The notes below the pieces were generated by a model, which made no database searches, was not told the DNA's origin, and saw only the letters and a program-made list of their open reading frames with translations. Shown here one piece after another: positions 36,078-46,035 of a stretch of 64,000 nucleotides of DNA. Numbering within the stretch: the first letter of the stretch is position 1; each line of letters opens with the position of its first letter. The translations under genes were made by a program, and so were the position numbers. This DNA is from CAMLFJ01 sp040902305 (GTDB lineage Bacteria > Methylomirabilota > Methylomirabilia > Rokubacteriales > CSP1-6), in assembly GCA_040902305.1 (NCBI GenBank), contig JBBDXN010000144.1, positions 10,183-74,182 of the forward strand. The letters are read 5' to 3'.

Positions 36078-37049
36078 ATGAGCTCGACTCGGGCGCTGCA
36101 GGCACCGGTCGTCACGATCAGAACGGCGACGCCGGCCGATCATGATGCGCTGCAGGCGCTGGACGGCTCCGCCCCGGACGCGGGCGCCAGCCTGATCCAG
36201 GTCCGCCGGAACTTTTTCTCCCGTATGGCCGCCTACGACCGCACCCGGGTCCTGGTGGCCGAGCAGCAGCACCGTGTCGTGGGGGTCCTCTGTCTGGCCC
36301 TGACGCCGGTGCGGGTGGCGGGCCGCCCGTGCTCGGCCGGCTACATGTTCAATATCCGCGTCGAGCCGGGCCAGCAGACGCGGGGCGTGGGTACGCAACT
36401 GATGAAGGCGGGGTCCGACTGGCTCGAGAGCGAGGGTTGCCGCTACGCCACCGGGTTGATCGGGGTCTCCAACGACGCGTCCATGAAGATGGTCGGGGCG
36501 CTGGGCTGGGAGCCGGTGGCGCGCTTCGACTATCTCATCCTGGACCTGGCCCGGTTCGAGCCCGACCCCGCCGTGAAGATCCGGAAGGTGGACGCGCTCG
36601 GCGATCCGGCCCATGCCGCGTGGCGCTTTGGTGAGGTGTCGCTGCACCACTTCGTGCCGCGCTACCTCGTCTCCGAGCTCTTTCAGCCGCATCCGAAGGG
36701 GCCCTACATGGGCAGCCTGACCGCGTTCGGCCCCTCGGGCAGCGCCTGGGTCTCGCTCTGGGATGACCGGGTCCGGCGCGGCTTGGACCCCGAGCAGGTC
36801 CGGGCGGTGAAGGCCTATGACGTGACCCTCAAGGGGGAGGGAGGCTTCCGGGCGTTCTCGGCCATCGCCGCCACCCTTCGAGAGGCCGGGCTCGACCACG
36901 TGCTCATGCCCCTGCCTCACGCCGCCGCGGCGCGGGCGGTGCTCGAGCCGTACGCGGGCGAGATCGTGGAGTTCAACTTCGTGATCAAGCGCCTGAACGG
37001 CGCGGGCCCGCTTCCCGCGGGCCCGCTCTACTTCGATATCCGGCACTGA
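36078..37049 (+). CDS. GNAT family N-acetyltransferase with C-terminal extension
   Basis: 323 aa from ATG 36078. A longer frame from 35964 would translate the palindromic repeat and is less likely. The N-terminal GNAT fold (about 10-155) has VTIRTATPADHDALQALDG, then the acetyl-CoA site VEPGQQTRGVGTQLMKAGSDWL and GVSNDASMKMVGALGWEP. The C-terminal half (about 165-323) has a second, weaker GNAT-like region (VLMPLPHAAAARAVLEPYAG). The acceptor is unknown. Confidence 0.82.
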   Translation: MSSTRALQAPVVTIRTATPADHDALQALDGSAPDAGASLIQVRRNFFSRMAAYDRTRVLVAEQQHRVVGVLCLALTPVRVAGRPCSAGYMFNIRVEPGQQTRGVGTQLMKAGSDWLESEGCRYATGLIGVSNDASMKMVGALGWEPVARFDYLILDLARFEPDPAVKIRKVDALGDPAHAAWRFGEVSLHHFVPRYLVSELFQPHPKGPYMGSLTAFGPSGSAWVSLWDDRVRRGLDPEQVRAVKAYDVTLKGEGGFRAFSAIAATLREAGLDHVLMPLPHAAAARAVLEPYAGEIVEFNFVIKRLNGAGPLPAGPLYFDIRH

Positions 37050-37121
37050 GCCCCCGGGGCCCGGTGCCGCGGGCCGCCGCGTTCCGCTCACCGGATCCGT
37101 CTGGTACACTTGGGCGCCGTC

Positions 37122-38045
37122 ATGGAGGCAAGCTTCGTCGTCCCGGGCCCTCTCGACGTGGCCGGGACGCTCTCCCGGTTCCACCTCTGGGGTGAAGACC
37201 CGGCCAACCGCTTCGCCAACGGGGTGTTCCGTCGGGCCGTGAAGTGGGACGGCCGATGGCGCGGCTACGAGCTGCGCTCGAGCGGGGGGTCTCATTCCCC
37301 GCGGCTCACCGTAGCGGTTCCCGGAGCGCGCCGCGCGGGGGCCGTCGACGCGGCGGTCGCCGAAGTGCGGCGCCTCTGCGGGCTGGACCTGGACCTCGCG
37401 TCCTTCTATGCGGGCACCGCCGCCGACGCGGTCCTGGGCGGGCTCGCGCCGCAGCTCTACGGGCTCCGCCCGACCTTGTCGCCGGCGCCCTTCGAGATGC
37501 TGGTAGGCTCGGTGTGCGCGCAGCAGGTCAACCTGACCTTCGCGTTCACGGTGCGGGCCCGGCTGGTGCGGCGCTACGGCGAGCCCGTCGGGTCGGGCGG
37601 GCAGGGGCTCTACGCGTTTCCGGAGCCGGCGGTGCTGGCCCGCGCGCGGGTAGCGGACCTGCGGCGGTTGCAGTTCACCACGAGGAAGGCGGAGTACGTT
37701 GTGGGCCTGGCTCAGCAGGTGGAGACGGGAGCGCTCGATCTCGACGGTCTCGCGCGGCTGTCCAATGACGAGGTGATCGAGCGATTGACCGCGGTCCGCG
37801 GATTCGGACGCTGGAGCGCCGAGTGGTTCCTGGCCCGCGGTCTCGGGCGGGGCGACGTCTGCCCGGCGGGCGATCTGGCCGTCCGGCGGGCGTTCGAGCA
37901 TTTCTACGGACGCGGCCGCGCGATGAGCGAGCCGGCGATCCGCCGCCGCGCCGCCGCGTGGCGCGCCCATCAGAACGTGGCCGTCCACTATCTCTTGGCC
38001 GGCCGCCGGCTCGCCGCGCGGGCCGCCGCAGGGGGCGGAGCGTGA
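37122..38045 (+). CDS. DNA-3-methyladenine glycosylase II (AlkA-type)
   Basis: 307 aa from ATG 37122. The helix-hairpin-helix/GPD region is LTAVRGFGRWSAEWFLARGLG followed by DVCPAGDLAVRRAF, where the Asp in AGDLAV is the catalytic residue. PFEMLVGSVCAQQVNLTFAF starts the glycosylase core. The N-terminal 100 residues (LSRFHLWGEDPANRF) form the AlkA-type TBP-like domain. It excises alkylated purines for base-excision repair. A -10-like TACACT ends 11 bases before the ATG. Confidence 0.88.
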   Translation: MEASFVVPGPLDVAGTLSRFHLWGEDPANRFANGVFRRAVKWDGRWRGYELRSSGGSHSPRLTVAVPGARRAGAVDAAVAEVRRLCGLDLDLASFYAGTAADAVLGGLAPQLYGLRPTLSPAPFEMLVGSVCAQQVNLTFAFTVRARLVRRYGEPVGSGGQGLYAFPEPAVLARARVADLRRLQFTTRKAEYVVGLAQQVETGALDLDGLARLSNDEVIERLTAVRGFGRWSAEWFLARGLGRGDVCPAGDLAVRRAFEHFYGRGRAMSEPAIRRRAAAWRAHQNVAVHYLLAGRRLAARAAAGGGA

Positions 38046-38371
38046 GCCCGCTGGGCAAGTTCCTCCCGATCCTGGGACAGCCCGATCCCGCCCAGCCCAA
38101 GGACGTCCATCTGGTCGGCCGCTACGCGATCGGCGTGACCTGGGCCGACGACCACGGCAGCATCTATCCGTTCGATCGGCTACGGCTGGACGACACGGCC
38201 GCCGGCGGCCCCGGTGAGGCCGGCCTCACGCAGGAGATGACGTGGCCGAAGGAGATCAAGAAGCTGCCCGACGCGCTCCGGGTGGTGTGGCTGGACGGGC
38301 GCGAGAGCCTCTACCCGTACCCCGCGCTGCGCGCGCTCTGCCGCTGCGCGGGCTGCACGGGGGGCCACTGA
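38042..38371 (+). CDS. DUF971 (GBBH-like N-terminal) protein with halves in swapped order
   Basis: 109 aa from GTG 38042, overlapping the glycosylase stop. Two W-x-DG modules are present. VGRYAIGVTWADDHGSIYPF comes first; in other DUF971 proteins this is normally the second half. LRVVWLDGRESLYPYPALRALC-type sequence with RCAGC comes last and is normally first. Relatives resemble the N-terminal domain of gamma-butyrobetaine hydroxylase and some bind zinc or iron-sulfur clusters; CRCAGC could be such a ligand set. Function unknown. The next gene overlaps its stop. Confidence 0.7.
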   Translation: MSPLGKFLPILGQPDPAQPKDVHLVGRYAIGVTWADDHGSIYPFDRLRLDDTAAGGPGEAGLTQEMTWPKEIKKLPDALRVVWLDGRESLYPYPALRALCRCAGCTGGH

Positions 38372-39927
38372 TGGCCTCGGAGCTGAGCCCGGGCGCTCGG
38401 CGCGGGCTCGTCCTGAGCGGCGTGATGGCCGCGGTGTTCCTGGCCGCGATGGAATCCACGGTGGTCGCCACCGCGATGCCCACCGTGATCGCGAGCCTGG
38501 GCGGCATCCGGATCTACTCGTGGACGTTCTCCGCCTTTCTCTTGACATCCACCGTGACGATGCCGATCTGGGGCCGGCTCGCCGACCAGGTGGGGCGCCG
38601 GCGCGCTTATCTCGCCGGGCTCGCGCTCTTCCTTCTCGGCTCCGCGCTGGCCGGCCTCTCGCACAGCATGGGGCAGCTCATCGCCTTCCGCGCGCTGCAG
38701 GGCCTGGGCGCGGGCTCGCTGATCTCCATCGGCATGACCATCGTCGGCGATCTCTACGGGGTGGAGCGGCGGGCGAAGATGCAGGGCTACTTCTCCAGCG
38801 TCTGGGGGGTGGCCTCGCTGGTGGGGCCGCTCATCGGCGGGCTGCTCACCGATCGGGTGTCCTGGCGCTGGGTCTTCTACATCAACCTCCCGTTCGGCCT
38901 GCTGGCCGCCGCCGCCATCGGGGTCGGCCTGCGTGACGAGGAGCGCGATCGGCCGCGCGCGTCGTTCGACCTGCTCGGGATGGCGGTGTTCGCGTCCGCG
39001 ATCTCGACCCTGCTGGTGGGCCTGGTCGAGATCGGGGCGGGCGAGTCCCGGCGGTGGACCGGTATCGGACTGCTCGCGCTCTCCGCGGCCTTGCTCGTGC
39101 TGTTCGTGCGGGTCGAGCGGCGGGTGGCCGAGCCCGTGATTTCGCTCCCGCTGTTCCGGAATCCGGTCCTGCGCGCGGCGGCGGTCACCGGCTTGCTCTC
39201 CGGCATGGCCATGTTCGGCGCCATCACCTACGTGCCCCTTTACCTGCAGGCGGTGACCGGGAGCACCGCGACGCAGGCCGGCTGGGTGCTGATGCCCTTC
39301 GTGCTCGGATGGGTGGTCTTCTCGGTGGTGGGCGCCCGTCTCGTGCTCCGGGTCGGCTACCGACGCGTGGTCCTGGCCGGGATGGGCGCGCTGGTGCTGG
39401 CGTTCGTGCTCCTGGCGGGCTGGGACGAGTCGCTCACCCGCACGATCGCCGCGCGCGACATCGCGCTCGCGGGCATCGGCATGGGCCTGGTTTTCGTGCC
39501 CATGCTGATCGCGGTGCAGAACGCGGTCCCGCGCTCGCTGCTCGGCTCGGCCACGTCGCTCACCGGCTTCTTCCGGATGGTGGGCGGGGCGGTGGGCGTG
39601 GCGGTCATGGGGGCCGCCATGACGCACCGGCTCGAGCGGGCGCTCGCGGGCGTGGTCACGAGCGCCCCCGCCGATCTCCAGGAGCCCCTGCGCTGGCTGG
39701 CCGCCCACCCCGACCTCGCGGTCAATCCGATCACCCGCGCGACGCTCGACGAGGCGGTGCTGGGCCAGATGCGCCCGGTGCTGGCCCACGCCATCGGCGG
39801 CGTCTTCGAGGTGGGCCTCGCGATCGCGGTGGCGGCCCTGCTGTCCGCCTTCCTCGTCCCGGCGGGCCGGGTGCGAGACCTGGCCGTCGGCCGGGAGCCG
39901 GTCACGCCGTCGGGGACCAAGGCGTGA
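38371..39927 (+). CDS. MFS multidrug exporter, DHA2 (EmrB/QacA) type
   Basis: 518 aa from ATG 38371, overlapping the DUF971 stop. Fourteen predicted helices. The DHA2 motif is LAAMESTVVATAMPTVIASLGG in helix 1, motif A is GRLADQVGRRRAYLAGL, and motif C-like is GVASLVGPLIGGLLTDRVSWRWVFYINLPFG. A proton-driven drug or metabolite exporter; the substrate is unknown. Confidence 0.9.
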   Translation: MASELSPGARRGLVLSGVMAAVFLAAMESTVVATAMPTVIASLGGIRIYSWTFSAFLLTSTVTMPIWGRLADQVGRRRAYLAGLALFLLGSALAGLSHSMGQLIAFRALQGLGAGSLISIGMTIVGDLYGVERRAKMQGYFSSVWGVASLVGPLIGGLLTDRVSWRWVFYINLPFGLLAAAAIGVGLRDEERDRPRASFDLLGMAVFASAISTLLVGLVEIGAGESRRWTGIGLLALSAALLVLFVRVERRVAEPVISLPLFRNPVLRAAAVTGLLSGMAMFGAITYVPLYLQAVTGSTATQAGWVLMPFVLGWVVFSVVGARLVLRVGYRRVVLAGMGALVLAFVLLAGWDESLTRTIAARDIALAGIGMGLVFVPMLIAVQNAVPRSLLGSATSLTGFFRMVGGAVGVAVMGAAMTHRLERALAGVVTSAPADLQEPLRWLAAHPDLAVNPITRATLDEAVLGQMRPVLAHAIGGVFEVGLAIAVAALLSAFLVPAGRVRDLAVGREPVTPSGTKA

Positions 39928-40454
39928 GCCCGTCGAGCGGGGCCGACGTCCCGTTGCTGGAGCGGCTGGCCGGACTGCCGGCCGTCTCGCTCTCGGAGCT
40001 GGTCCAGCTCCTGGAGGCGATGCCCGACTTCTCGAAGGAGCCCCTGCTGGCGGGGCTGGTCGGTGTCGACGAGCAGGGCGAGCCGGCCGCCCATCCGCTA
40101 CTCGGGCTGGTCGTCGAGCATCTCAAGGAACGGCCGGCTGGCACCTGCTACGCGGTGCTGATCGAGGCGCTGACCGGGATCTGGAACGCGGCGGTGCGGG
40201 GAGCGGTCGTGGCCAGGCTGCGGGCCTCCGGGCTCCCGGCCGACGACCTGCTGCTGCGTCTGCAGGCCCTGTCGCCTACCCTGGGCCTGCAGGCCGAGAA
40301 GCGCGAGTGGGCGCAGCACTGGATGGCGGACCCGACGGCCCAGGACGCGCAGCTCGTCCAGCAGTGCCTGGTACGGCTGCTGCTCGCGGTCCGCGGACTC
40401 GCGGAGGCGCGCGCGCGGCTGCTCACCGACGGCAGACCCGGCGAGGCCGGCTGA
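39924..40454 (+). CDS. uncharacterised helical protein
   Basis: 176 aa from GTG 39924, overlapping the exporter stop (GTGA). The sequence is Leu/Ala-rich and apparently all alpha-helical (LLERLAGLPAVSLSELVQLLEAMPDFSKEPLLAGL; DDLLLRLQALSPTLGL), without signal peptide, membrane segments or cysteines of note. It may be a short helical-repeat protein. I do not recognise a family; the coding frame is supported by operon overlap and codon use. Confidence 0.7.
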   Translation: MSPSSGADVPLLERLAGLPAVSLSELVQLLEAMPDFSKEPLLAGLVGVDEQGEPAAHPLLGLVVEHLKERPAGTCYAVLIEALTGIWNAAVRGAVVARLRASGLPADDLLLRLQALSPTLGLQAEKREWAQHWMADPTAQDAQLVQQCLVRLLLAVRGLAEARARLLTDGRPGEAG

Positions 40455-40483
40455 GAGACCGATACCCGAAAAGGAGAAGAGCC

Positions 40484-40879
40484 ATGGCCAACATTCCCGA
40501 CGGATACAAGGACATCCTGCAGAAGAAGGCCTTCGCCAACCTGGCCACCGTGAACACGGACGGCACCCCCCAGGTGACGCCGGTGTGGGTGGACTGGGAC
40601 GGCACGCACGTCCGCTTCAATACCGCCAAGGGGCGGGTGAAGGACAAGAACCTGCGGCGCAATCCGGTGGTAGCCCTGTCCATCCTGGATCCGGACAACC
40701 CCTACCGCTATCTCCAGGTGCGCGGCCGCGTGGCCGACATCACGGAGGCGGGCGCCGATGCCCACATCGATTCGCTCGCCAAGAAGTACCTCGGCCAGGA
40801 CACGTATCCGTATCGCAAGCCGGGTGAGGTGCGCGTCATCTACAAGATCGCGCCCGACCGCGTCCAGACGATGGGGTGA
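40484..40879 (+). CDS. PPOX-class (F420-dependent-like) flavin/deazaflavin oxidoreductase family protein
   Basis: 131 aa with an AAGGAG ribosome site. The split-barrel pattern is clear: FANLATVNTDGTPQVTPVWVDWDGTHVRFNTAKGRVKDKNLRRNP, then YLQVRGRVADITEAG and YPYRKPGEVRVIYKIAPDRV. This subgroup in actinobacteria and related lineages binds F420 or FMN/heme-related cofactors. Which cofactor is used here is not visible. Confidence 0.87.
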   Translation: MANIPDGYKDILQKKAFANLATVNTDGTPQVTPVWVDWDGTHVRFNTAKGRVKDKNLRRNPVVALSILDPDNPYRYLQVRGRVADITEAGADAHIDSLAKKYLGQDTYPYRKPGEVRVIYKIAPDRVQTMG

Positions 40880-40903
40880 GAGCAGGGGAATGAGCCGGCG
40901 GCG

Positions 40904-42945
<2,042 letters not shown>

Positions 42946-42949
<4 letters not shown>

Positions 42950-43257
42950 GCGAGGAGCGCTACACGCGCGAAGTCGACGACGACACTCTGCGCCGGGAGA
43001 AGGCGCGGGCGCGCGAGCTCCGCGGGACCGCGTGGTGGCGGCGGCGCATCGCCACCGGGCTCTGCCACTACTGCCGGCGCGCGGTCGGCGCGAAGGCGCT
43101 GACCCTTGACCACGTGATCCCGCTCGTGCGGGGCGGCCGTTCGATTCGCGCCAACCTGGTCGCCGCCTGCAAGGACTGCAACAACAAGAAGCAGTCGCTG
43201 CTCGCCTGGGAGTGGCGAGCCTACCTCGACACGCTCGACCCCTCCGCCGACCTCTAG
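42946..43257 (+). CDS. small HNH endonuclease-like protein
   Basis: 103 aa from GTG 42946, overlapping the ABC-F stop. The HNH/treble-clef pattern is LCHYCRR, LTLDHVIPLVRGG, then NLVAACKDCNNKK, with two CxxC zinc knuckles and the D-H catalytic pair followed by N. Such stand-alone HNH proteins may be nicking enzymes of restriction or repair, but many are uncharacterised. No restriction partner is nearby. Confidence 0.88.
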
Positions 43258-43354
43258 ATACACCGCGCCGTCTGAAATTGTCCGCATTGACCGCCCGCGT
43301 CCCGCGGCGTCCAATCGCGTGAGCAGGTCATCTCAATTCCAGGAGGAGGCGGAC

Positions 43355-43657
43355 ATGAAGACGCGGTGGCTGGGCGTGCTGGTGGTGGCGATGTGGTGCC
43401 TGAGCGGCGGCGCGGTATGGGGCGACGAGAAGCCGGCCAAGGTGAAGGTGGAGGGCAAGGAAGCCAAGGTCAACATCAACGAGGCCTCGAAGACGGAGCT
43501 CATGAAGCTCGCGGGCGTGGGTGCGGGCGGCGCGCAGAAGATCATCGAGTACCGGGGCGCCCACGGGCCCTTCAAGAAGGCGCAGGATCTGGAGAAGGTC
43601 GACGGCATCGGCAAGGGCGTAATCGAGAAGAACGCGGGGCGGATCGTCGTGAAGTAA
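43355..43657 (+). CDS. secreted ComEA-like helix-hairpin-helix protein
   Basis: 100 aa from ATG 43355 (AGGAGGAGG upstream). A signal peptide spans about 1-23 (MKTRWLGVLVVAMWCLSGGAVWG). The HhH DNA-binding module VNINEASKTELMKLAGVGAGGAQKIIEYRGAHGPFKKAQDLEKVDGIGKGVIEK fills the rest. ComEA-type proteins bind incoming DNA at the membrane during transformation. No ComEC or ComF gene is in the window, so a role in uptake is only possible. Confidence 0.87.
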   Translation: MKTRWLGVLVVAMWCLSGGAVWGDEKPAKVKVEGKEAKVNINEASKTELMKLAGVGAGGAQKIIEYRGAHGPFKKAQDLEKVDGIGKGVIEKNAGRIVVK

Positions 43658-43842
43658 AAATGCTTCCCCGTTGGGTCACCCTCATGTACGATGGCCCCGA
43701 AATCGGTCGGAGCGCACACAGGCTCCTTTGAGCGTTCCGTTTCGGCAATTTCGCCGGACGCAACGTGACCGAGCCTCGCGCCGGGAGTCGGCGTCCGGAG
43801 CGAGGTGAGCGGGTCCTGGGCCCCAGGTCGGGCCGCGCCGAG

Positions 43843-44043
43843 AAAGGGAGGTGATCCAGCCGATGTGTACCCCTACGGTGATCTGTGAGGTGGTCGCCTC
43901 CTAAGGCCCGGATGTAGCAGTTGCAGGTGGCCCTGGAGGACCCAGGAACCACCGGCCCCGACGGACCCGCTCTTCACCAGCGGGGCGGCCCGGCAGCGAG
44001 AAGCACAGCACTGCCGCCGCAAAGTCCGTCGGGGCTCTTTTTT
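43843..44043 (+). ncRNA. candidate structured small RNA complementary to the 16S rRNA 3' end
   Basis: The 450-base gap 43658-44107 has no long gene. At 43847-43862, 16 bases are the exact complement of the conserved 16S 3' end (GGCTGGATCACCTCC region), and CCCCTACGG at 43870-43878 continues collinearly. Downstream are stable hairpins: GGTGG-CCCTGG / CCAGG-AA-CCACC (43926-43953) and CCCGCT / AGCGGG (43966-43984). CGGCAG / CTGCCG (43991-44016) follows, all enclosed by a 12-bp stem 43955-43966 / 44024-44035 and a T6 tract (44038-44043), a terminator. It is not SRP RNA, RNase P RNA or tmRNA by motif. The start of transcription is not known. Confidence 0.5.
43863..43904 (+). CDS. 13-codon ORF inside the structured RNA
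   Basis: ATG 43863 to TAA 43904 encodes MCTPTVICEVVAS. It is preceded by GGGAGGTGAT at good distance, an exceptionally long Shine-Dalgarno match. It could be a leader peptide (two Cys, two Thr) or chance. No downstream gene lies on this strand before the terminator. Confidence 0.3.
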   Translation: MCTPTVICEVVAS

Positions 44044-44062
44044 CGATTCGGCGAGAAAGAAA

Positions 44063-44090
44063 ACGGCCCGCCGGGTTTCCGACGGGCCGT
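44063..44090 (-). terminator. terminator of the first cold-shock gene
   Basis: On the minus strand, the stem ACGGCCCG / CGGGCCGT follows the stop codon at 44108 and is trailed by TTTTCTTTC. Confidence 0.85.
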
Positions 44091-44107
44091 CAAGTGGTCG
44101 GCGACGC

Positions 44108-44311
44108 TTACGCCGACTTCCGAACGTTGGAAGCCTGAAGCCCCTTGGGCCCCTTCGTCACCTCGAACTCGACCTTGTCGCCCTCGGCCAAGCTCTTGAA
44201 GCCCTGGGCCTGGATGGCGCTGTAGTGGACGAAGACATCCTCGCCGCCCTCGACCTGGATGAAGCCGTAGCCCTTCGCGTCGTTGAACCACTTGACCGTG
44301 CCCTGTGCCAT
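44108..44311 (-). CDS. cold-shock protein, CspA family (copy 1)
   Basis: 67 aa from ATG 44311. RNP1 is KGYGFIQ, RNP2 is VFVHYSAI, and the start is AQGTVKWFNDAKGYGF. A single OB-fold nucleic-acid chaperone. It has a long 5' leader (about 195 bases) with a terminator-like hairpin and its own promoter. Very similar to copy 2 downstream on the map (44606-44806). Confidence 0.97.
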   Translation of the reverse strand: MAQGTVKWFNDAKGYGFIQVEGGEDVFVHYSAIQAQGFKSLAEGDKVEFEVTKGPKGLQASNVRKSA

Positions 44312-44402
44312 ACGTCTGTTCCCTCTCTGTTGGGCGGGGATGGACCGCCCGCTAAGCCCCTCGCCACCATGGCTGGGGATTCCCCCCGGAAGCGGGGGGG
44401 AC

Positions 44403-44441
44403 AAAAAAAGCGCCGTGGAGGACCGAGGTCCTCACGGCGCT
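44403..44441 (-). promoter_or_regulatory. terminator-like hairpin in the leader of cold-shock gene 1
   Basis: The leader of this gene runs from about 44505 to 44312. Within it, 15 bp of stem (AGCGCCGTG / CACGGCGCT and AGGACC / GGTCCT, one bulge) are followed by T7 on the minus strand. Two more hairpins (CCCCCCGCTTCCGGGGGG and CCCC..CCATGG..GGGG) lie before the ATG. The same order recurs in the second cold-shock leader. It could be an attenuator, or the end of a separate short RNA. Confidence 0.65.
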
Positions 44442-44511
44442 ACCATTCCCTGGAACCGAGGCTCGTTCACGTACGGGAGAAACAGCCCTTCAGGATCCTG
44501 AAATCGCGCGC

Positions 44512-44541
44512 AGGTTAGCAAAGGAGCGGAAGGACTGTCAA
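44512..44541 (-). promoter_or_regulatory. promoter of cold-shock gene 1
   Basis: Minus strand TTGACA (44541-44536), 18-bp spacer, TAACCT (44517-44512) with an extended TGC. Confidence 0.65.
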
Positions 44542-44605
44542 GGCTGTTTCTGGCGGGAAGAACGGACCGGGCCCCCGCCGAAACCCGGGCCCCGAGGGTG
44601 CGGCG

Positions 44606-44806
44606 CTAGACCTTGCGGACGTTCGCGGCCTGGAGGCCCTTCGGGCCCCGGGTGACCTCGAACTCGACCTTGTCGCCCTCGGCCAGGCTCTTGAAGCCCT
44701 GGGCCTGAATGGCGCTGAAATGCACGAACACGTCCTCGCCATCCTCCTGAGAGATGAAGCCGTACCCCTTCGCGTCGTTGAACCACTTCACGTTGCCCTG
44801 AGCCAT
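44606..44806 (-). CDS. cold-shock protein, CspA family (copy 2)
   Basis: 66 aa from ATG 44806 with a GAGGT ribosome site; a TTG three bases before the ATG is unlikely. RNP1 KGYGFIS and RNP2 VFVHFSAI are present. It differs from copy 1 at few positions (SQEDG for QVEGG, TRGPKGLQAANVRKV end), indicating a tandem duplication of gene plus leader. Confidence 0.97.
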   Translation of the reverse strand: MAQGNVKWFNDAKGYGFISQEDGEDVFVHFSAIQAQGFKSLAEGDKVEFEVTRGPKGLQAANVRKV

Positions 44807-44891
44807 CAACTGACCTCTTTCGTAAGGCGTCTAGCGCCTCGGTGATTCCCCGTCACCATGACGGGGGCGCCCTCCAGGAGTGGAGGACAAA

Positions 44892-44927
44892 CAAAAACGC
44901 CGCGGGACTTGAGGTCCTCACGGCGTT
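44892..44927 (-). promoter_or_regulatory. terminator-like hairpin in the leader of cold-shock gene 2
   Basis: AACGCCG / CGGCGTT with inner GGAC / GTCC, followed on the minus strand by TTTTTGTTTG, then CCTCCACTCCTGGAGG and CCCCGTCATGGTGACGGGG hairpins. The layout mirrors the first cold-shock leader. The leader spans roughly 44972-44807. Confidence 0.65.
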
Positions 44928-44978
44928 GGTCTCGAATCTCTGACTCCATCTCCCGGGTGAACCTACAACCTGAACTGG

Positions 44979-45007
44979 AGCCTAGCGGAGCCCGCCAACC
45001 GTGTCAA
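44979..45007 (-). promoter_or_regulatory. promoter of cold-shock gene 2
   Basis: Minus strand TTGACA (45007-45002), 17-bp spacer, TAGGCT (44984-44979). The -35 box overlaps the stop codon of the upstream gene at 45004. Confidence 0.65.
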
Positions 45008-46035
45008 GGAATATCCCGGATGGCTACCGTGACCGGCCGGGAGCCGTTCCGGGTCCCCAGCCAGCCGGGAATGGCCATCGAGAAGCGGCCGGCGGTGCCG
45101 CCCGCCACCACCACGTGCAGCTCGTCTGGGGAGGGGAACTTGGGGATCGCCTCCCCGGGGGCGGGCGCGCCTCCCTTGGCGAAGCGCAGATTGGTGCCTT
45201 CCCCGTTATCTTCCGCCGGCTGCAGGCTCCGGTAGGGGGCGCGGATCGTCTCGAAGAGATGGCGCGTGAGATCGCGCTTGCTCCAGCCGTCGTCGCCGAA
45301 GGTGCGCGCGTGCTCCGGGCCCACCACCAGCATGGTGTGCGAGTAGAGCGGGAAGTGCTTGGCGTTCCAGAGCCCGGCCATGGACCAGCCGAGCGAGCCC
45401 GCGAGCGCGCGGGCGGTGCGGCTGGCGTGGTCGGAGATGCCGTGGGGCGCCTCGCCCGCGAACACCGTCACCGCGCTGTCGGTTTTCGCGAGCCCGCGGT
45501 CCGCGTGATACGGCGGCCAGGGGCTGGCCTCCTCGTGCTCGCCGATGCAGTAGGTGTAACGGCCCGGGTGGCCGAACGTGGACATCGACGTCTCGCCCGC
45601 TTTCGCGCCGCCCACGTTGATCATCACGAGGCGCAGGGCGCGGCCGATGGTCGCGTTGGCGCGGTGGCCGGGGCCGAACACGCCGAAGGAGCAGTTGAGC
45701 CCGATCCGCCCGCGGATGGGCCCGTGTACGACGATCAACGGGGCCGAGAAGTGCGTGGACGTCGACACCCCGTGCAGGTTGAAGGCGGGATCGCTCGCGG
45801 CCTGGACCGCGGCGAGCACGACGGGCAGGTACTCGGGCCGGCAACCCGCCATCACCGCGTTGATCGCCACCTTCTCCACCGTGGCCCGGCCGTAGTTGGG
45901 CGCGACCTCTCCCACGAGCTCGTGGGGATCGCGGGTGGTGCCGCCCAGCATCCGGTCCACCCGCGCGCGCGCGGGTGGAACCACCGGCAGGCCGTCCGTC
46001 ACGCCCTTGTCGAACCAGATCTCCAGGTCGTCCAC
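45004..46035 (-). CDS. conserved protein of unknown function (possible UGSC-like family)
   Basis: 343 aa from GTG 46035 with AAAGGA upstream. No signal or membrane segment. Visible features are EIWFDKGVTDGLPVVPP near the start, then VEKVAINAVMAGCRPEYLPVVLAAVQAA with a single conserved-looking cysteine. A Gly-rich core follows (GLNCSFGVFGPGHRANATIGRALRLVMINVGG). GCRPEYLPVV recalls proteins annotated as UGSC-related in environmental bacteria, but I cannot confirm the family. Possibly a thiol-dependent enzyme. Divergent from the pyrophosphatase. Confidence 0.75.
   Translation of the reverse strand: MDDLEIWFDKGVTDGLPVVPPARARVDRMLGGTTRDPHELVGEVAPNYGRATVEKVAINAVMAGCRPEYLPVVLAAVQAASDPAFNLHGVSTSTHFSAPLIVVHGPIRGRIGLNCSFGVFGPGHRANATIGRALRLVMINVGGAKAGETSMSTFGHPGRYTYCIGEHEEASPWPPYHADRGLAKTDSAVTVFAGEAPHGISDHASRTARALAGSLGWSMAGLWNAKHFPLYSHTMLVVGPEHARTFGDDGWSKRDLTRHLFETIRAPYRSLQPAEDNGEGTNLRFAKGGAPAPGEAIPKFPSPDELHVVVAGGTAGRFSMAIPGWLGTRNGSRPVTVAIRDIP

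Noticed and set aside
43900..43960. SRP (4.5S) RNA because of a GGCCCGGATGTAGCAG-like segment
   Set aside because: The conserved GGAAGGAAGCA/GGCAG core of SRP domain IV is not present.
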